Shown here piece after piece: positions 1-6,412 of a DNA stretch of 64,000 bases. Both the position numbers and the translations under genes were made by a program. The number at the start of each line of letters is the position of its first letter. The first letter of the stretch is position 1. Under the pieces are notes generated by a model, which saw only the letters and a list, made by a program, of their open reading frames with translations, was not told the DNA's origin and did not search any database. Source of the stretch: Gammaproteobacteria bacterium (GTDB lineage: Bacteria > Pseudomonadota > Gammaproteobacteria > UBA5861); the NCBI GenBank assembly GCA_022360445.1, contig JAKSCV010000002.1:1-64000 (forward strand), given 5' to 3'.

Positions 1-1
1 G

Positions 2-160
2 ACGAGCTTCGCGATCAGTTTTGCCGCGGTGGGTCTCGCAACCTTTACCTATGGTTTTCTTGAAAATGTAGGCTTTCCGCATATCCCCTATGTATGGGTA
101 TTCCCATTTATGATTGCTACATGGGGCACAACAATTTTTGAATCGCCACTAGTTTGCTAG
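2..160 (+). pseudogene. 3' fragment of a membrane protein gene cut by the IS element
   Basis: An open frame enters from the left edge and runs to a TAG at 158-160. It encodes about 52 residues, mostly hydrophobic, with a run rich in Phe, Ala, Trp and Pro that looks like the last one or two membrane segments of a small integral membrane protein. The last seven or so codons lie inside the left end of the IS3 element, so the native C-terminus is lost. I do not recognise the family. It may be another cassette-borne membrane protein, since cassette genes lie on the other side of the IS, but no attC is visible here. Confidence 0.5.
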
Positions 161-162
161 AC
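139..162 (+). repeat. IS3 left inverted repeat
   Basis: The 24 bp begin TGAATCGCCACTAGTT and match the reverse complement of the right end at 22 positions; the two differences are adjacent near the inner end. Confidence 0.9.
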
Positions 163-201
163 AGCTCTCAGCCAGAGGAAATGGCACAAAGAGAGGTGTT
201 T

Positions 202-480
202 ATGAGCAAACAACGTTACCCAGAAGAATTTAAGATTGAAGCGGTCAAACAGGTCACTGTCGCAGGCCATAGTGTTGCCGAGGTTGCCCAACGGTTAGGC
301 ACTACGACCCACAGCCTTTATGCGTGGATTAAACGTTATGGTCCAGACTCAGAAGAGCATCGCCAGAAGTCCGACGATGCCGCAGAGATCAGGCGTCTCC
401 AGAAGGAGTTAAAGCGAGTCACCGAGGAGCGTGACCTGCTAAAAAAAGCCGCGGCGTACTTCGCAAGCCACCCCGAGTAA
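202..480 (+). CDS. IS3 transposase OrfA (helix-turn-helix)
   Basis: 92 residues. The N-terminal half is the IS3 OrfA helix-turn-helix that binds the terminal repeats, with the family features YPEEFK near residue 5 and LYAWIKRYG near residue 42. The C-terminal half (about 60-85) is a charged, leucine-zipper-like helix for multimerisation. I chose the ATG at 202 because a purine-rich RBS (AGAGAGG) precedes it at good spacing. The run of seven A at 441-447 near the 3' end is the expected place for a -1 frameshift that makes the OrfAB transposase. Confidence 0.9.
   Translation: MSKQRYPEEFKIEAVKQVTVAGHSVAEVAQRLGTTTHSLYAWIKRYGPDSEEHRQKSDDAAEIRRLQKELKRVTEERDLLKKAAAYFASHPE
441..448 (+). other. Programmed -1 frameshift slippery run (A7G)
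   Basis: Seven A followed by G lie in the orfA frame. After a -1 shift here the frame is open through to 1358 with no stop and encodes the usual OrfB N-terminal region. IS3 elements commonly make OrfAB this way; the use of this site is inferred. Confidence 0.7.
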
Positions 481-1358
481 GATACGCCTTTATCGCCAAG
501 CATCACCGTACCCACTCCGTACGACAACTTTGTCGGTTGTTTGGTGTTCAGCCCAGCGGGTACTACGCCTGGAAACAAAGTCCAAAATCCAAACGGCAAA
601 TTGAAGAGGATCGGCTGACCGGTCTTATCAAGCAGTGCTGGTTAGAGTCGGGTTGTGTTTATGGCTATCGCAAGATCCATAGAGGCCTCAGGGATGCTGG
701 TGAGCACTGCGGCTTAAATCGTGTCTATCGCCTGATGAAAGCTGCTGGCATCAAGGCTCAGGTCGGTTATCGCAAGCCTAGGCTACGCGGAGGAGAACAG
801 CATATTGTTACGCCGAACGTATTGGATCGGCAGTTTGATCCGGCTATGCCAAACCAAGCGTGGGTCACCGATATTACGTACATTAAAACGCATGAAGGCT
901 GGCTCTATCTTGGCACGGTAATGGACCTGTTTTCTCGCCGGGTTATTGGCTGGTCGATGCAATCTCGCATAACCAAGGAGCTTGTATTGGATGCATTGTT
1001 GATGGCCGTCTGGCGGCGTAAACCCGAGGGACGAGTGTTAGTTCACTCTGATCAAGGCAGTCAGTATACAAGCTATGACTGGAATGAGTTTCTTAAAGAG
1101 AATGGTCTTGAAGGCAGTATGAGTCGCCGTGGCAATTGTCATGACAACGCCGTTGCAGAAAGCTTCTTCCAGCTGCTGAAGCGCGAGCGAATAAAGCGAA
1201 AAATATACTCGACTCGGGAATCAGCAAAGAGCGATATCTTTAATTACATTGAGATGTTCTACAACGCCAAACGACAGCATGGTTTCAATAATGGGCTGTC
1301 ACCTGTAGAGTACGAACGTCAGTATTTTAATGAGGCTGAAAGGCGTCTAGTGAACTAG
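444..1358 (+). CDS. IS3 transposase OrfB (DDE integrase core)
   Basis: This is the -1 frame entered at the slippery run; it has no good start codon of its own, and the first conventional candidate is a TTG at 537. The protein has the HTH_21 region with YGYRK, then the rve integrase core. The DDE triad is visible as VTDITY, HSDQGSQY and the Glu in NAVAESFF. The frame ends inside the right inverted repeat. OrfB supplies strand cleavage and transfer when fused to OrfA. No inactivating change is seen. Confidence 0.9.
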   Translation, partial: KSRGVLRKPPRVRYAFIAKHHRTHSVRQLCRLFGVQPSGYYAWKQSPKSKRQIEEDRLTGLIKQCWLESGCVYGYRKIHRGLRDAGEHCGLNRVYRLMKAAGIKAQVGYRKPRLRGGEQHIVTPNVLDRQFDPAMPNQAWVTDITYIKTHEGWLYLGTVMDLFSRRVIGWSMQSRITKELVLDALLMAVWRRKPEGRVLVHSDQGSQYTSYDWNEFLKENGLEGSMSRRGNCHDNAVAESFFQLLKRERIKRKIYSTRESAKSDIFNYIEMFYNAKRQHGFNNGLSPVEYERQYFNEAERRLVN

Positions 1359-1368
1359 TGGCGATTCA
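1345..1368 (-). repeat. IS3 right inverted repeat
   Basis: This is the mirror of the left repeat and ends in GGCGATTCA. The stop codon of OrfB (1356-1358) lies inside it, as is common in compact IS elements. Confidence 0.9.
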
Positions 1369-1718
1369 CAGCATGGAAAACATGCTTTATTCTAAATAAT
1401 AAAAAATTCAAAGCCATAGATAATGAATCTGGCCTCTCAAGCTCAGAAACAATATTTACTTACAGGCAAAATGGTAGTCTGATAACAGGTGAATACAAAG
1501 GTGGTGAAATAAAGTATGGCAATATAGTAGGTAAATTTATCTCACCGAATACTATTAAATTGCTATTTCAGTGTAAAACTACAAGTAATGAGCTCTTATC
1601 TGGCAAATCAGAGGGCGTATTAAAAAACAACCGTAACGGAAAAATAGGTATTTCTTTTAAGTGGGCATGGGTAAGTGGCACTGAAGGTTCTGGTAATTCA
1701 TACCATGAAGAAGTTTAG
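1369..1718 (+). pseudogene. Headless 'n-acetylglutamate synthase'-type small protein
   Basis: From the right end of the IS a frame of about 116 codons runs to TAG at 1716-1718 with no ATG, GTG or TTG start. Its product has the pattern of the roughly 110-residue family often labelled n-acetylglutamate synthase in genome annotations: FTYRQNGSL, then EYKGGEIKYG and NIVGKF, then a C-terminal KWAWVSG region ending in EEV. That label is a misnomer unrelated to ArgA, and the function is unknown. Family similarity begins near 1389, about 20 bp from the IS, so only the start and promoter seem to be missing. It is probably a cassette gene beheaded by the IS. Confidence 0.6.
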
Positions 1719-1739
1719 CTTTAATATATCTACTCAAAC

Positions 1740-1774
1740 CCCTAACAAAGCCGCAGCTTATGGCGGCGTTAGGG
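1740..1774 (-). repeat. Short attC-like site of the vapBC cassette
   Basis: A 35-bp near-perfect palindrome has the cores CCCTAAC and GTTAGGG flanking GCCGC/GCGGC arms and a short loop. Read on the minus strand, the first core contains the TAA stop codon of vapC, the same arrangement seen in other cassettes here. It is shorter than typical attC sites (about 57 bp or more) and nearly symmetric, so it could be a degenerate attC or a plain hairpin terminator. Confidence 0.5.
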
Positions 1775-2158
1775 CTTTTGTACCGTACATTGAGAAAGAT
1801 TTTTCGAGCGTTTGATGAACTTCTCGTCAAAAGTTTTGAAAGTTTTCACGTTTTGACTAAGTGCCAAATGGAATGCATCCGCGAAATCCAAACCAGACTC
1901 ATGCCAATCAATTGCTTGAGCGATATTGAACTGATTGGATAGAGTTACGTTTTGTAATCCAAAGAGCTTGCGGAAAGCATTGCAAATCTGAGTAGGTTCG
2001 AAGTCGTAAGCGAAACGTAGTACCCACTCTGTTTCTAAAATAACTGTGTCGGATATGAAAATATCTTCACAATCCAACAGTTTGCGGCTTATGGAATACT
2101 GTTTCGCATCATCCTTGGTCAAAAGTCGGACTATGATGTTGGTATCAATTGCTATCAC
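1769..2158 (-). CDS. vapC: VapC-family PIN-domain toxin ribonuclease
   Basis: 129 residues from a GTG that overlaps the antitoxin gene by 14 nt. The PIN fold is clear: IDTNIIVRLL near the N-terminus gives the first acidic metal ligand, ILETEWVL the conserved Glu, and DFADAFHL the later acidic residues. VapC toxins are Mg-dependent ribonucleases that block translation and are held in check by the upstream partner. A longer open frame exists upstream, but it reads through the antitoxin gene and lacks PIN similarity. This pair is the only one in the array on the minus strand, so the cassette is probably inverted. Confidence 0.88.
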   Translation of the reverse strand: MIAIDTNIIVRLLTKDDAKQYSISRKLLDCEDIFISDTVILETEWVLRFAYDFEPTQICNAFRKLFGLQNVTLSNQFNIAQAIDWHESGLDFADAFHLALSQNVKTFKTFDEKFIKRSKNLSQCTVQKP

Positions 2159-2408
2159 GCCAGGCCTTCTTAGCAGCTTGTGCCATCGCTGATTCAATAT
2201 CTGAGTCAGTTTTCGCAGGACCAGTGTAGTGTAGACATCCGGCAACTTCGGCAATAGTTGTTTGTACAAAGGCGGATTTTGGTTTTAGCAAAATGCCACC
2301 GTCAAATTCAATGACTTGCAGTTCCAGGCCTGTGTCCCAATGGTGAGATTCTCTAATATGTTTAGGTATGATTACTTGGCCTTTGCTCGATAATTTAGTC
2401 GTTTCCAT
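2145..2408 (-). CDS. vapB: AbrB/SpoVT-type antitoxin (VapB)
   Basis: 87 residues. The N-terminal swapped-hairpin AbrB domain shows TTKLSSKGQVIIPKHIR, the usual DNA-binding motif, followed by a C-terminal tail that should wrap the PIN toxin. The ATG at 2408 is chosen because the AbrB domain starts there and a purine-rich stretch precedes it. The longer frame from 2471 would run across the promoter. It overlaps vapC by 14 nt, so the two are co-translated, and by analogy it binds its own promoter as a repressor. Confidence 0.85.
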   Translation of the reverse strand: METTKLSSKGQVIIPKHIRESHHWDTGLELQVIEFDGGILLKPKSAFVQTTIAEVAGCLHYTGPAKTDSDIESAMAQAAKKAWRDSN

Positions 2409-2439
2409 CTTTACTATCTCTTGGGGTAAGACAAAAGTA

Positions 2440-2468
2440 AGATTAAAGCGCAAATTAAATGTTGTCAA
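2440..2468 (-). promoter_or_regulatory. Sigma70 promoter of vapBC
   Basis: On the minus strand TTGACA (2468-2463) is followed after 17 bp by TAATCT (2445-2440), close to consensus. It lies 32 bp upstream of the vapB ATG. A cassette promoter of its own is typical for toxin-antitoxin cassettes. Confidence 0.75.
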
Positions 2469-2495
2469 CAATCAGCTTTCTAACAATCCTATCAA

Positions 2496-2891
2496 GTGGA
2501 GAAAATTAGGTATGCAATTGAAGAGCTTATTGAGAAAGGGAACTTAGGAATCGTAGATAAAACCTTTGCGACTGACTATATTGCTCATGCTGGAGAAAAA
2601 GAATACAGCGGGCATTCATTCATAAAACGTTTCGCGAATCAGCTTCGTACCGCTATTCCAGATATACGCGTCGTAGAAGTCAGATTTCTCTCACAGGATG
2701 TTAATACTATCGCCTGGCAGCGTACACTAACAGGTACGCACAAAGTAGAGATGCAGGGTATACCTCCTTCAGGGAAAAAGGTGAAATGGGTTGATATGGT
2801 TGTTACCCGCTTTAAGAATGAAAAAATAGCTGAGGAATGGGTTGTGTCAGAGCTTATGGGTGAGTTGCTCCTAAAGGTTCCTAGGGTCTAA
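2496..2891 (+). CDS. SnoaL-like polyketide cyclase-family protein
   Basis: 131 residues, the size of a single NTF2-like alpha+beta barrel domain. The pattern fits the SnoaL-like/ester cyclase group: an N-terminal helix pair, DYIAHAG near residue 27, PDIRVVE near 55, and TGTHKVEMQGIPPSGKK followed by a WVDMVV strand. Many such small proteins have no known substrate. Start is GTG, with no clear RBS. It is divergent from vapBC and is followed by a degenerate attC, so it seems to be a plus-strand cassette. Confidence 0.75.
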   Translation: MEKIRYAIEELIEKGNLGIVDKTFATDYIAHAGEKEYSGHSFIKRFANQLRTAIPDIRVVEVRFLSQDVNTIAWQRTLTGTHKVEMQGIPPSGKKVKWVDMVVTRFKNEKIAEEWVVSELMGELLLKVPRV

Positions 2892-2943
2892 AAATGAGCA
2901 ATGTTTTGTTTCAAGCGTTTGTTACAGTGCGAGTAAATAAACT

Positions 2944-3031
2944 GCTTAGTATCAAGTTTGAACCGCGACAGTATAAAGCGCCGCTCGTTCCTCGCTCTGC
3001 TTTTTACCTCCGGTGATTTGCAACGTTAAGG
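2944..3031 (+). repeat. Degenerate attC of the SnoaL cassette
   Basis: The stretch ends in GTTAAGG (3025-3031), which fits the attC core GTTRRRY except for the last base, and the next cassette begins directly after it. The inner part (CGCTCGTTCCTCGC and a GGTGATT end) resembles the inner part of the site after the DUF2938 gene. The left core is not recognisable, so the left limit is approximate. Confidence 0.4.
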
Positions 3032-3036
3032 CTCTA

Positions 3037-3065
3037 TTGACCCTTTCTTCTTCTGTACATACAAT
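3037..3065 (+). promoter_or_regulatory. Sigma70 promoter of brnTA, probably leaderless
   Basis: TTGACC (3037-3042), a 17-bp spacer, and TACAAT (3060-3065). The expected start of transcription, about 7 nt after the -10 box, coincides with the A of the brnT ATG at 3072, and no ribosome binding site is seen. The -35 box lies only 5 bp after the attC core of the previous cassette. Confidence 0.7.
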
Positions 3066-3071
3066 ATACAT

Positions 3072-3359
3072 ATGATTGAATTCGAGTGGGACCCCACCAA
3101 GAGCCAATCGAACCTTAGAAAGCATGGCGTATCCTTCGAAGAAGCTAAGTCAGTGTTCTACGACGAATACGCCATTCAGTTTGACGATGAAGATAATTCT
3201 GAGGAAGAAGAAAGGTTCTTGATGTTAGGCTTAAGCAACGAATTACGTGTTCTTATCGTCGCTCACTGCGATAGGCAATCGGGAGAAGTCATCCGGATTA
3301 TTTCTGCCCGAAAGGCCACGAAAAAGGAACGTAAATTTTATAGAGGTGGTGCATTATGA
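3072..3359 (+). CDS. brnT: BrnT-family toxin ribonuclease
   Basis: 95 residues. The N-terminal FEWDPTKSQSNLRKHGVSF is the BrnT hallmark (EWDxxKxxxNxxKHG), followed by FEEAKSVFYD and the C-terminal VIRIISARKATKKER that carries the basic RNase residues. BrnT is a RelE-fold ribonuclease neutralised by BrnA. The toxin gene precedes the antitoxin gene and overlaps it by 4 nt, as usual for brnTA. The promoter sits so close that the transcript seems to be leaderless. Confidence 0.93.
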   Translation: MIEFEWDPTKSQSNLRKHGVSFEEAKSVFYDEYAIQFDDEDNSEEEERFLMLGLSNELRVLIVAHCDRQSGEVIRIISARKATKKERKFYRGGAL

Positions 3360-3580
3360 AAAAAGAATATGATCTTTCAAAAATGAAGTCTCGGAAAAAC
3401 CCGTATGCTTCCAAATTAAAAAGGCCTGTCACAATGAGACTTAGTGAAGACGTTGTGGCGTACTTTAAAGAAATGGCACAAGAAAAAGACGTCCCTTATC
3501 AAAGCCTCATCAATTTATATTTACGTGACTGCGTAGCACATAATCGTAAAATCGATATATCGTGGCAAGACAAGCCTTAA
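3356..3580 (+). CDS. brnA: BrnA-family antitoxin
   Basis: 74 residues. The C-terminal ribbon-helix-helix domain is visible as KRPVTMRLSEDVVAYFKE followed by PYQSLINLYLRDC; the basic N-terminus contacts BrnT. BrnA represses its own operon through the RHH domain. The ATG overlaps the brnT stop (ATGA). The stop codon TAA at 3578-3580 lies inside the first core of the attC that follows, so the reading frame ends within the recombination site. Confidence 0.92.
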   Translation: MKKEYDLSKMKSRKNPYASKLKRPVTMRLSEDVVAYFKEMAQEKDVPYQSLINLYLRDCVAHNRKIDISWQDKP

Positions 3581-3631
3581 CAAATCAAACCAGCCGATGC
3601 AAAAAACGCACGGCTGTTTGAGGCGTTAGGC
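3575..3631 (+). repeat. attC recombination site of the brnTA cassette
   Basis: 57 bp with R'' CCTTAAC and R' GTTAGGC. Between them CAAACCAGCCG pairs with CGGCTGTTTG, leaving an unpaired base on one arm, and the top is a short A-rich loop. Length, cores and imperfect inner arms are all as expected for a classic attC, and this is the best site in the window. Confidence 0.88.
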
Positions 3632-3732
3632 TAAAAAATAGCGAATCAAGGCGAAGTTAGCAAGAATCGGGGCGCCTTAAATTTCTATACCTATCACAAT
3701 TCTTCAGCGTTTAACTATTGAGGAGTTGCTGT

Positions 3733-4442
3733 ATGCACAAAAATATTGAGCCCGCTATTTTGTATTTCGGTACACCCGTCGTACTCGTATCAACACTCAA
3801 CGACGATGGGACAGCAAATTTAGCCCCTATTTCTTCAATTTGGTGGCTCGGCTGGAGTTGTATGATAGGGCTAGATTCCTCTTCTCAGACAACCGAGAAT
3901 ATTAGGCGCACTGGAGAGTGCGTATTAAATTTGCCATCCGCTGATCTAGTTGAGTCAGTTAACAAAATTGCCAAAACTACAGGAAGGCAAAATGTACCGC
4001 TTCACAAAAGAGCGCTGGGTTATCGCCATGAAACAAATAAATTTGAAGTGTCTGAGCTGACTCAGCAAACTTCAGTTTCAGTGTCCGCACCTCGTGTTCA
4101 AGAATGCCCTATTCAGCTCGAGCCAAACTAAGCAAAGTTATGCCATTCGGAGAAAATAGCGCAAAAATGGCTGTGCCTTCTGCAGCATTTGAACTTGATA
4201 TTATTCAAGTTCATGTCGATGATTCTTTACTAGTTGATTTTAATCGCTCGTATATTGATCCAGATAAATGGCATCCTCTTATCATGAGTTTTCGAAAATT
4301 TTATTCAACGGGTGATTTCATTTACCACTCCAAATTGTCCGAAGGAGCTGAAAATCAATATGCACCTTGGAAGCAAAAAGGCGCCAAAAGAAAGATCACA
4401 GAGTGGGTGCTTTCGAGAAATACGAGAAAATATAAAAATTAA
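3733..4442 (+). pseudogene. Flavin reductase-like protein, frameshifted
   Basis: Two overlapping frames together make one protein of about 235 residues of the flavin-reductase/FMN-binding split-barrel type: PAILYFGTPVVLVSTLN and APISSIWWLGW in the first part, then KLSKVMPFGE and a C-terminal part in the second. The first frame (ATG 3733, preceded by an AGGAG) stops at 4129-4131 just after ECPIQLE; the second continues the expected sequence in the adjacent frame. The loss of one G near 4122 explains the break. It could be real decay or a sequencing error. The next attC ends the cassette. Confidence 0.7.
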
Positions 4443-4489
4443 ATCGCAAATGAGTCAAAAATTTGAGGTAAACAATGGGTTTTCAGCAT

Positions 4490-4570
4490 AGTAAGTTGCT
4501 CAAACATCGGCCTCAGAAAAACACCGGGCCTGGGCTCTCTAGCCGCTCGCCGTTTTGCAAAGCGTTAGGC
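4490..4570 (+). repeat. attC site after the flavin-reductase cassette
   Basis: The right core is GTTAGGC (4564-4570). CAAACATCGGC near 4500 pairs imperfectly with GCCGTTTTG near 4550, the same inner arms as in the brnTA and peptidase sites. The left core is degenerate, so the left boundary is approximate. Confidence 0.65.
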
Positions 4571-4600
4571 ATTAATCAATAATCGACATCAGAGGGAGTC

Positions 4601-5104
4601 ATGGAAATCAGCTTATTCTTTAGTATTGTAGTTGTTGGGGTTGGCGCAACGCTGGTAATGGATCTTTGGGCCTTTCTCCTGAAAAGGACCTTCGCAATTC
4701 CTTCACTAAACTACTGTCTCGTTGGGCGATGGCTTGAACATATGCCTGAAGGACGTTTCACACACCAAGGTATCGGGCAGTCTGAGCCGAAATTCCTAGA
4801 ATGCCATGTCGGCTGGGCTGCTCACTATGTGATTGGTGTAGCACTCGCTGCGACCCTAGTTGTGATCGTATCTCCTGTATGGTTACAAGAGCCCACGATA
4901 ATTCCACCTATAATTCTTGGCTTGGCAACCGTGGTTGTGCCGTTCTTTATTATGCAGCCGTCATTTGGACTTGGGGTTGCAGCTTCTAAAACTCCGAATC
5001 CAAAACAAGCTCAAATCAGGAGTCTAATGGCACATGCATCTTTTGGCGTGGGGCTTTACATTGTCGCGCTGATATTGAGCTTCATATTGCCAACTCATAC
5101 CTAG
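4601..5104 (+). CDS. DUF2938-family integral membrane protein
   Basis: 167 residues with about four membrane segments: residues 5-25, 73-95, 98-118 and 145-162. The family signature is seen in the first helix (GVGATLVMDLWAFL), the GRWLEHMPEGRF segment, and FIMQPSFGLGVAASKTPNP, which links helices three and four. Function is unknown. The ATG at 4601 has a GAGG box 7-8 bp upstream. It is the only gene in its cassette and lies about 30 bp after the preceding attC core, the usual spacing for a cassette gene. Confidence 0.85.
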   Translation: MEISLFFSIVVVGVGATLVMDLWAFLLKRTFAIPSLNYCLVGRWLEHMPEGRFTHQGIGQSEPKFLECHVGWAAHYVIGVALAATLVVIVSPVWLQEPTIIPPIILGLATVVVPFFIMQPSFGLGVAASKTPNPKQAQIRSLMAHASFGVGLYIVALILSFILPTHT

Positions 5105-5176
5105 TCAAGCCATCAAAAATTCGCTCCCTGAGGTCGCCTGACGCTCGTTCCTTGCGCCGTTTCTGGCGGGCATTAT
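5105..5176 (+). repeat. Degenerate attC after the DUF2938 gene
   Basis: Between the stop codon and the LysE cassette lies a sequence with the inner part GACGCTCGTTCCTTGCGCC, like the site before brnT, ending in GGGCATTAT where an intact site would have GCGTTA. A G-to-A change may have destroyed the core. Boundaries are uncertain. Confidence 0.35.
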
Positions 5177-5179
5177 ACT
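5152..5179 (+). promoter_or_regulatory. Possible promoter inside the degenerate attC
   Basis: TTGCGC (5152-5157), a 16-bp spacer and TATACT (5174-5179) lie 25 bp before the LysE gene. The -10 box overlaps the decayed core. Confidence 0.4.
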
Positions 5180-5203
5180 CTTTGAAGGAGAAGGAGACAT
5201 AAA

Positions 5204-5821
5204 ATGATTTCTATAGAATTTCTACTCACATCGCTCGTGGTTGTTTTAATTCCCGGAACCGGCGTTTTATACACAGTAGCTACCGGGCTTTTCGTTGGTA
5301 AAAAAGCAAGTCTATTTGCGGCATTGGGCTGTACGTTTGGTATCGTCCCATCTTTATTAGCAAGCACGTTCGGGCTAGCTGCAATATTTCACACAAGCGC
5401 ACTTATGTTTCAGGTTGTTAAATACGCAGGCGCGGCATATTTACTCTATCTCGCTGTGCAAATGTGGCTTTTTTCGTCGCCATTAGCAGTAAACAAAGAA
5501 ATAGAAGATACAAACTACCGTCAAATTTTATTAAAGGGCTTTCTAATAAATATCTTGAATCCGAAGCTCTCTATATTCTTTTTGGCTTTCCTGCCTCAAT
5601 TTATTCCAAATACAGTAAATAGCCCTCTATTAAGTATGCTTTCTCTTGGCGTTGTGTTTATGCTAATGACTTTAGCGGTATTTGTTATTTATGGTATTAC
5701 ATCAAGTAGATTTAGCAAATTTATAGCAGAGTCTCGAAGAGCGAGCATTGCTATGCAAAAACTGTTTGCGGCAAGCTTCGCAGCGTTAGGAGCTAAGTTG
5801 GCGTTAAGTGAACGGGTATAA
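5204..5821 (+). CDS. LysE/RhtB-family amino-acid exporter (cassette gene)
   Basis: 205 residues with six predicted membrane helices. The first helix carries the family motif (VVLIPGTGVLYTVATGLFVG), and NILNPKLSIFFLAFLPQF near residue 116 is the second LysE/RhtB signature. Members export amino acids or related small molecules; the substrate here is unknown. A strong RBS (AAGGAG) precedes the ATG. The TAA stop is part of the following attC core. A second, unrelated member of the family is encoded at 10349-10993. Confidence 0.88.
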   Translation: MISIEFLLTSLVVVLIPGTGVLYTVATGLFVGKKASLFAALGCTFGIVPSLLASTFGLAAIFHTSALMFQVVKYAGAAYLLYLAVQMWLFSSPLAVNKEIEDTNYRQILLKGFLINILNPKLSIFFLAFLPQFIPNTVNSPLLSMLSLGVVFMLMTLAVFVIYGITSSRFSKFIAESRRASIAMQKLFAASFAALGAKLALSERV

Positions 5822-5920
5822 CAAAACGCTCAACTCGTTCCCGGCGGTCACTGGGACAGTAATGCAGCGGCGCTTCGCCATTATGCTACTACGTCACTGC
5901 CCGTTAGCTTAGCGTTGGTA
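5816..5920 (+). repeat. attC site of the LysE cassette (105 bp)
   Basis: Cores GTATAAC (5816-5822) and GTTGGTA (5914-5920) are flanked by complementary inner bases (AAAACGCT and AGCG). The left core contains the stop codon of the LysE gene. The length is in the range of long, VCR-like sites. Confidence 0.7.
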
Positions 5921-5941
5921 TGCATCAAGGAAAAATAGAAA

Positions 5942-6328
5942 ATGATTTCCCATTTAACTCTTGGAACAAACGATCTTGCTCAAGCAACTCAATACTATGA
6001 TCAAGTGTTTGCAATAATCGGAGCTAGGCTAGTTGCTAGCACAGACTCTGTTGTTTTCTATGCATTTCCTGACTCACCAACAAAACTTGCCATAACTAAG
6101 CCATTCAACGGGGAAAAGGCTACATTTGGAAATGGGACCATGCTTGCACTAAGAGTAGCTAGCGAGGACAAAGTCAAAGAACTGTACAAGCTTGCTATGC
6201 AACTAAATTCCAAATGCGAGGGCGAGCCTGCACCGAGAGATAATAGGGCTTACTTTGCCGCTTACTTTCGTGACTTAGATGGTAATAAAATAGCCGTTTT
6301 TCATAGAAGCGAAGGCGAAAATGCATAA
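5942..6328 (+). CDS. VOC-superfamily (glyoxalase-fold) protein
   Basis: 128 residues, two beta-alpha-beta-beta-beta modules. The N-terminal ISHLTLGTNDLAQATQYYDQVF is typical of a glyoxalase/bleomycin-resistance-like domain and the second module ends in FRDLDGNKIAVFH, where the final acidic and His positions usually help bind a metal. Such proteins range from lyases to drug-binding proteins, and the substrate cannot be told from sequence. It is a single-gene cassette, and its TAA stop lies in the attC core that follows. Confidence 0.85.
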   Translation: MISHLTLGTNDLAQATQYYDQVFAIIGARLVASTDSVVFYAFPDSPTKLAITKPFNGEKATFGNGTMLALRVASEDKVKELYKLAMQLNSKCEGEPAPRDNRAYFAAYFRDLDGNKIAVFHRSEGENA

Positions 6329-6379
6329 CAATACAATTGAGTATGCCCCTGCGGGGGCAGCTTATTATAGGTGTTATGT
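6323..6379 (+). repeat. attC site of the VOC cassette (57 bp)
   Basis: Cores GCATAAC (6323-6329) and GTTATGT (6373-6379). The centre holds a GCCCCTGCGGGGGC hairpin. The stop codon of the VOC gene is in the left core. Confidence 0.75.
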
Positions 6380-6412
6380 GCCCCCAGTGCCAAGATATCG
6401 AGTTTTAATCGG

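Larger units (their letters stand above)
139..1368 (+). mobile_element. IS3-family insertion sequence, apparently complete
   Basis: The element is 1,230 bp, starts with TG and ends with CA, and is bounded by 24-bp inverted repeats that differ at two positions. It holds the IS3 arrangement of a helix-turn-helix OrfA followed by a DDE integrase OrfB in the -1 frame, with an A7 slippery run between them. Both frames are intact, so it could be active. No 3- or 4-bp target duplication is seen: the left flank ends TTT and the right flank begins CAG. That suggests recombination or deletion next to it after insertion. Confidence 0.9.

Noticed and set aside
1760-1942. Plus-strand frame of 60 codons
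   Set aside because: It is antisense to vapC, which has a clear PIN domain.
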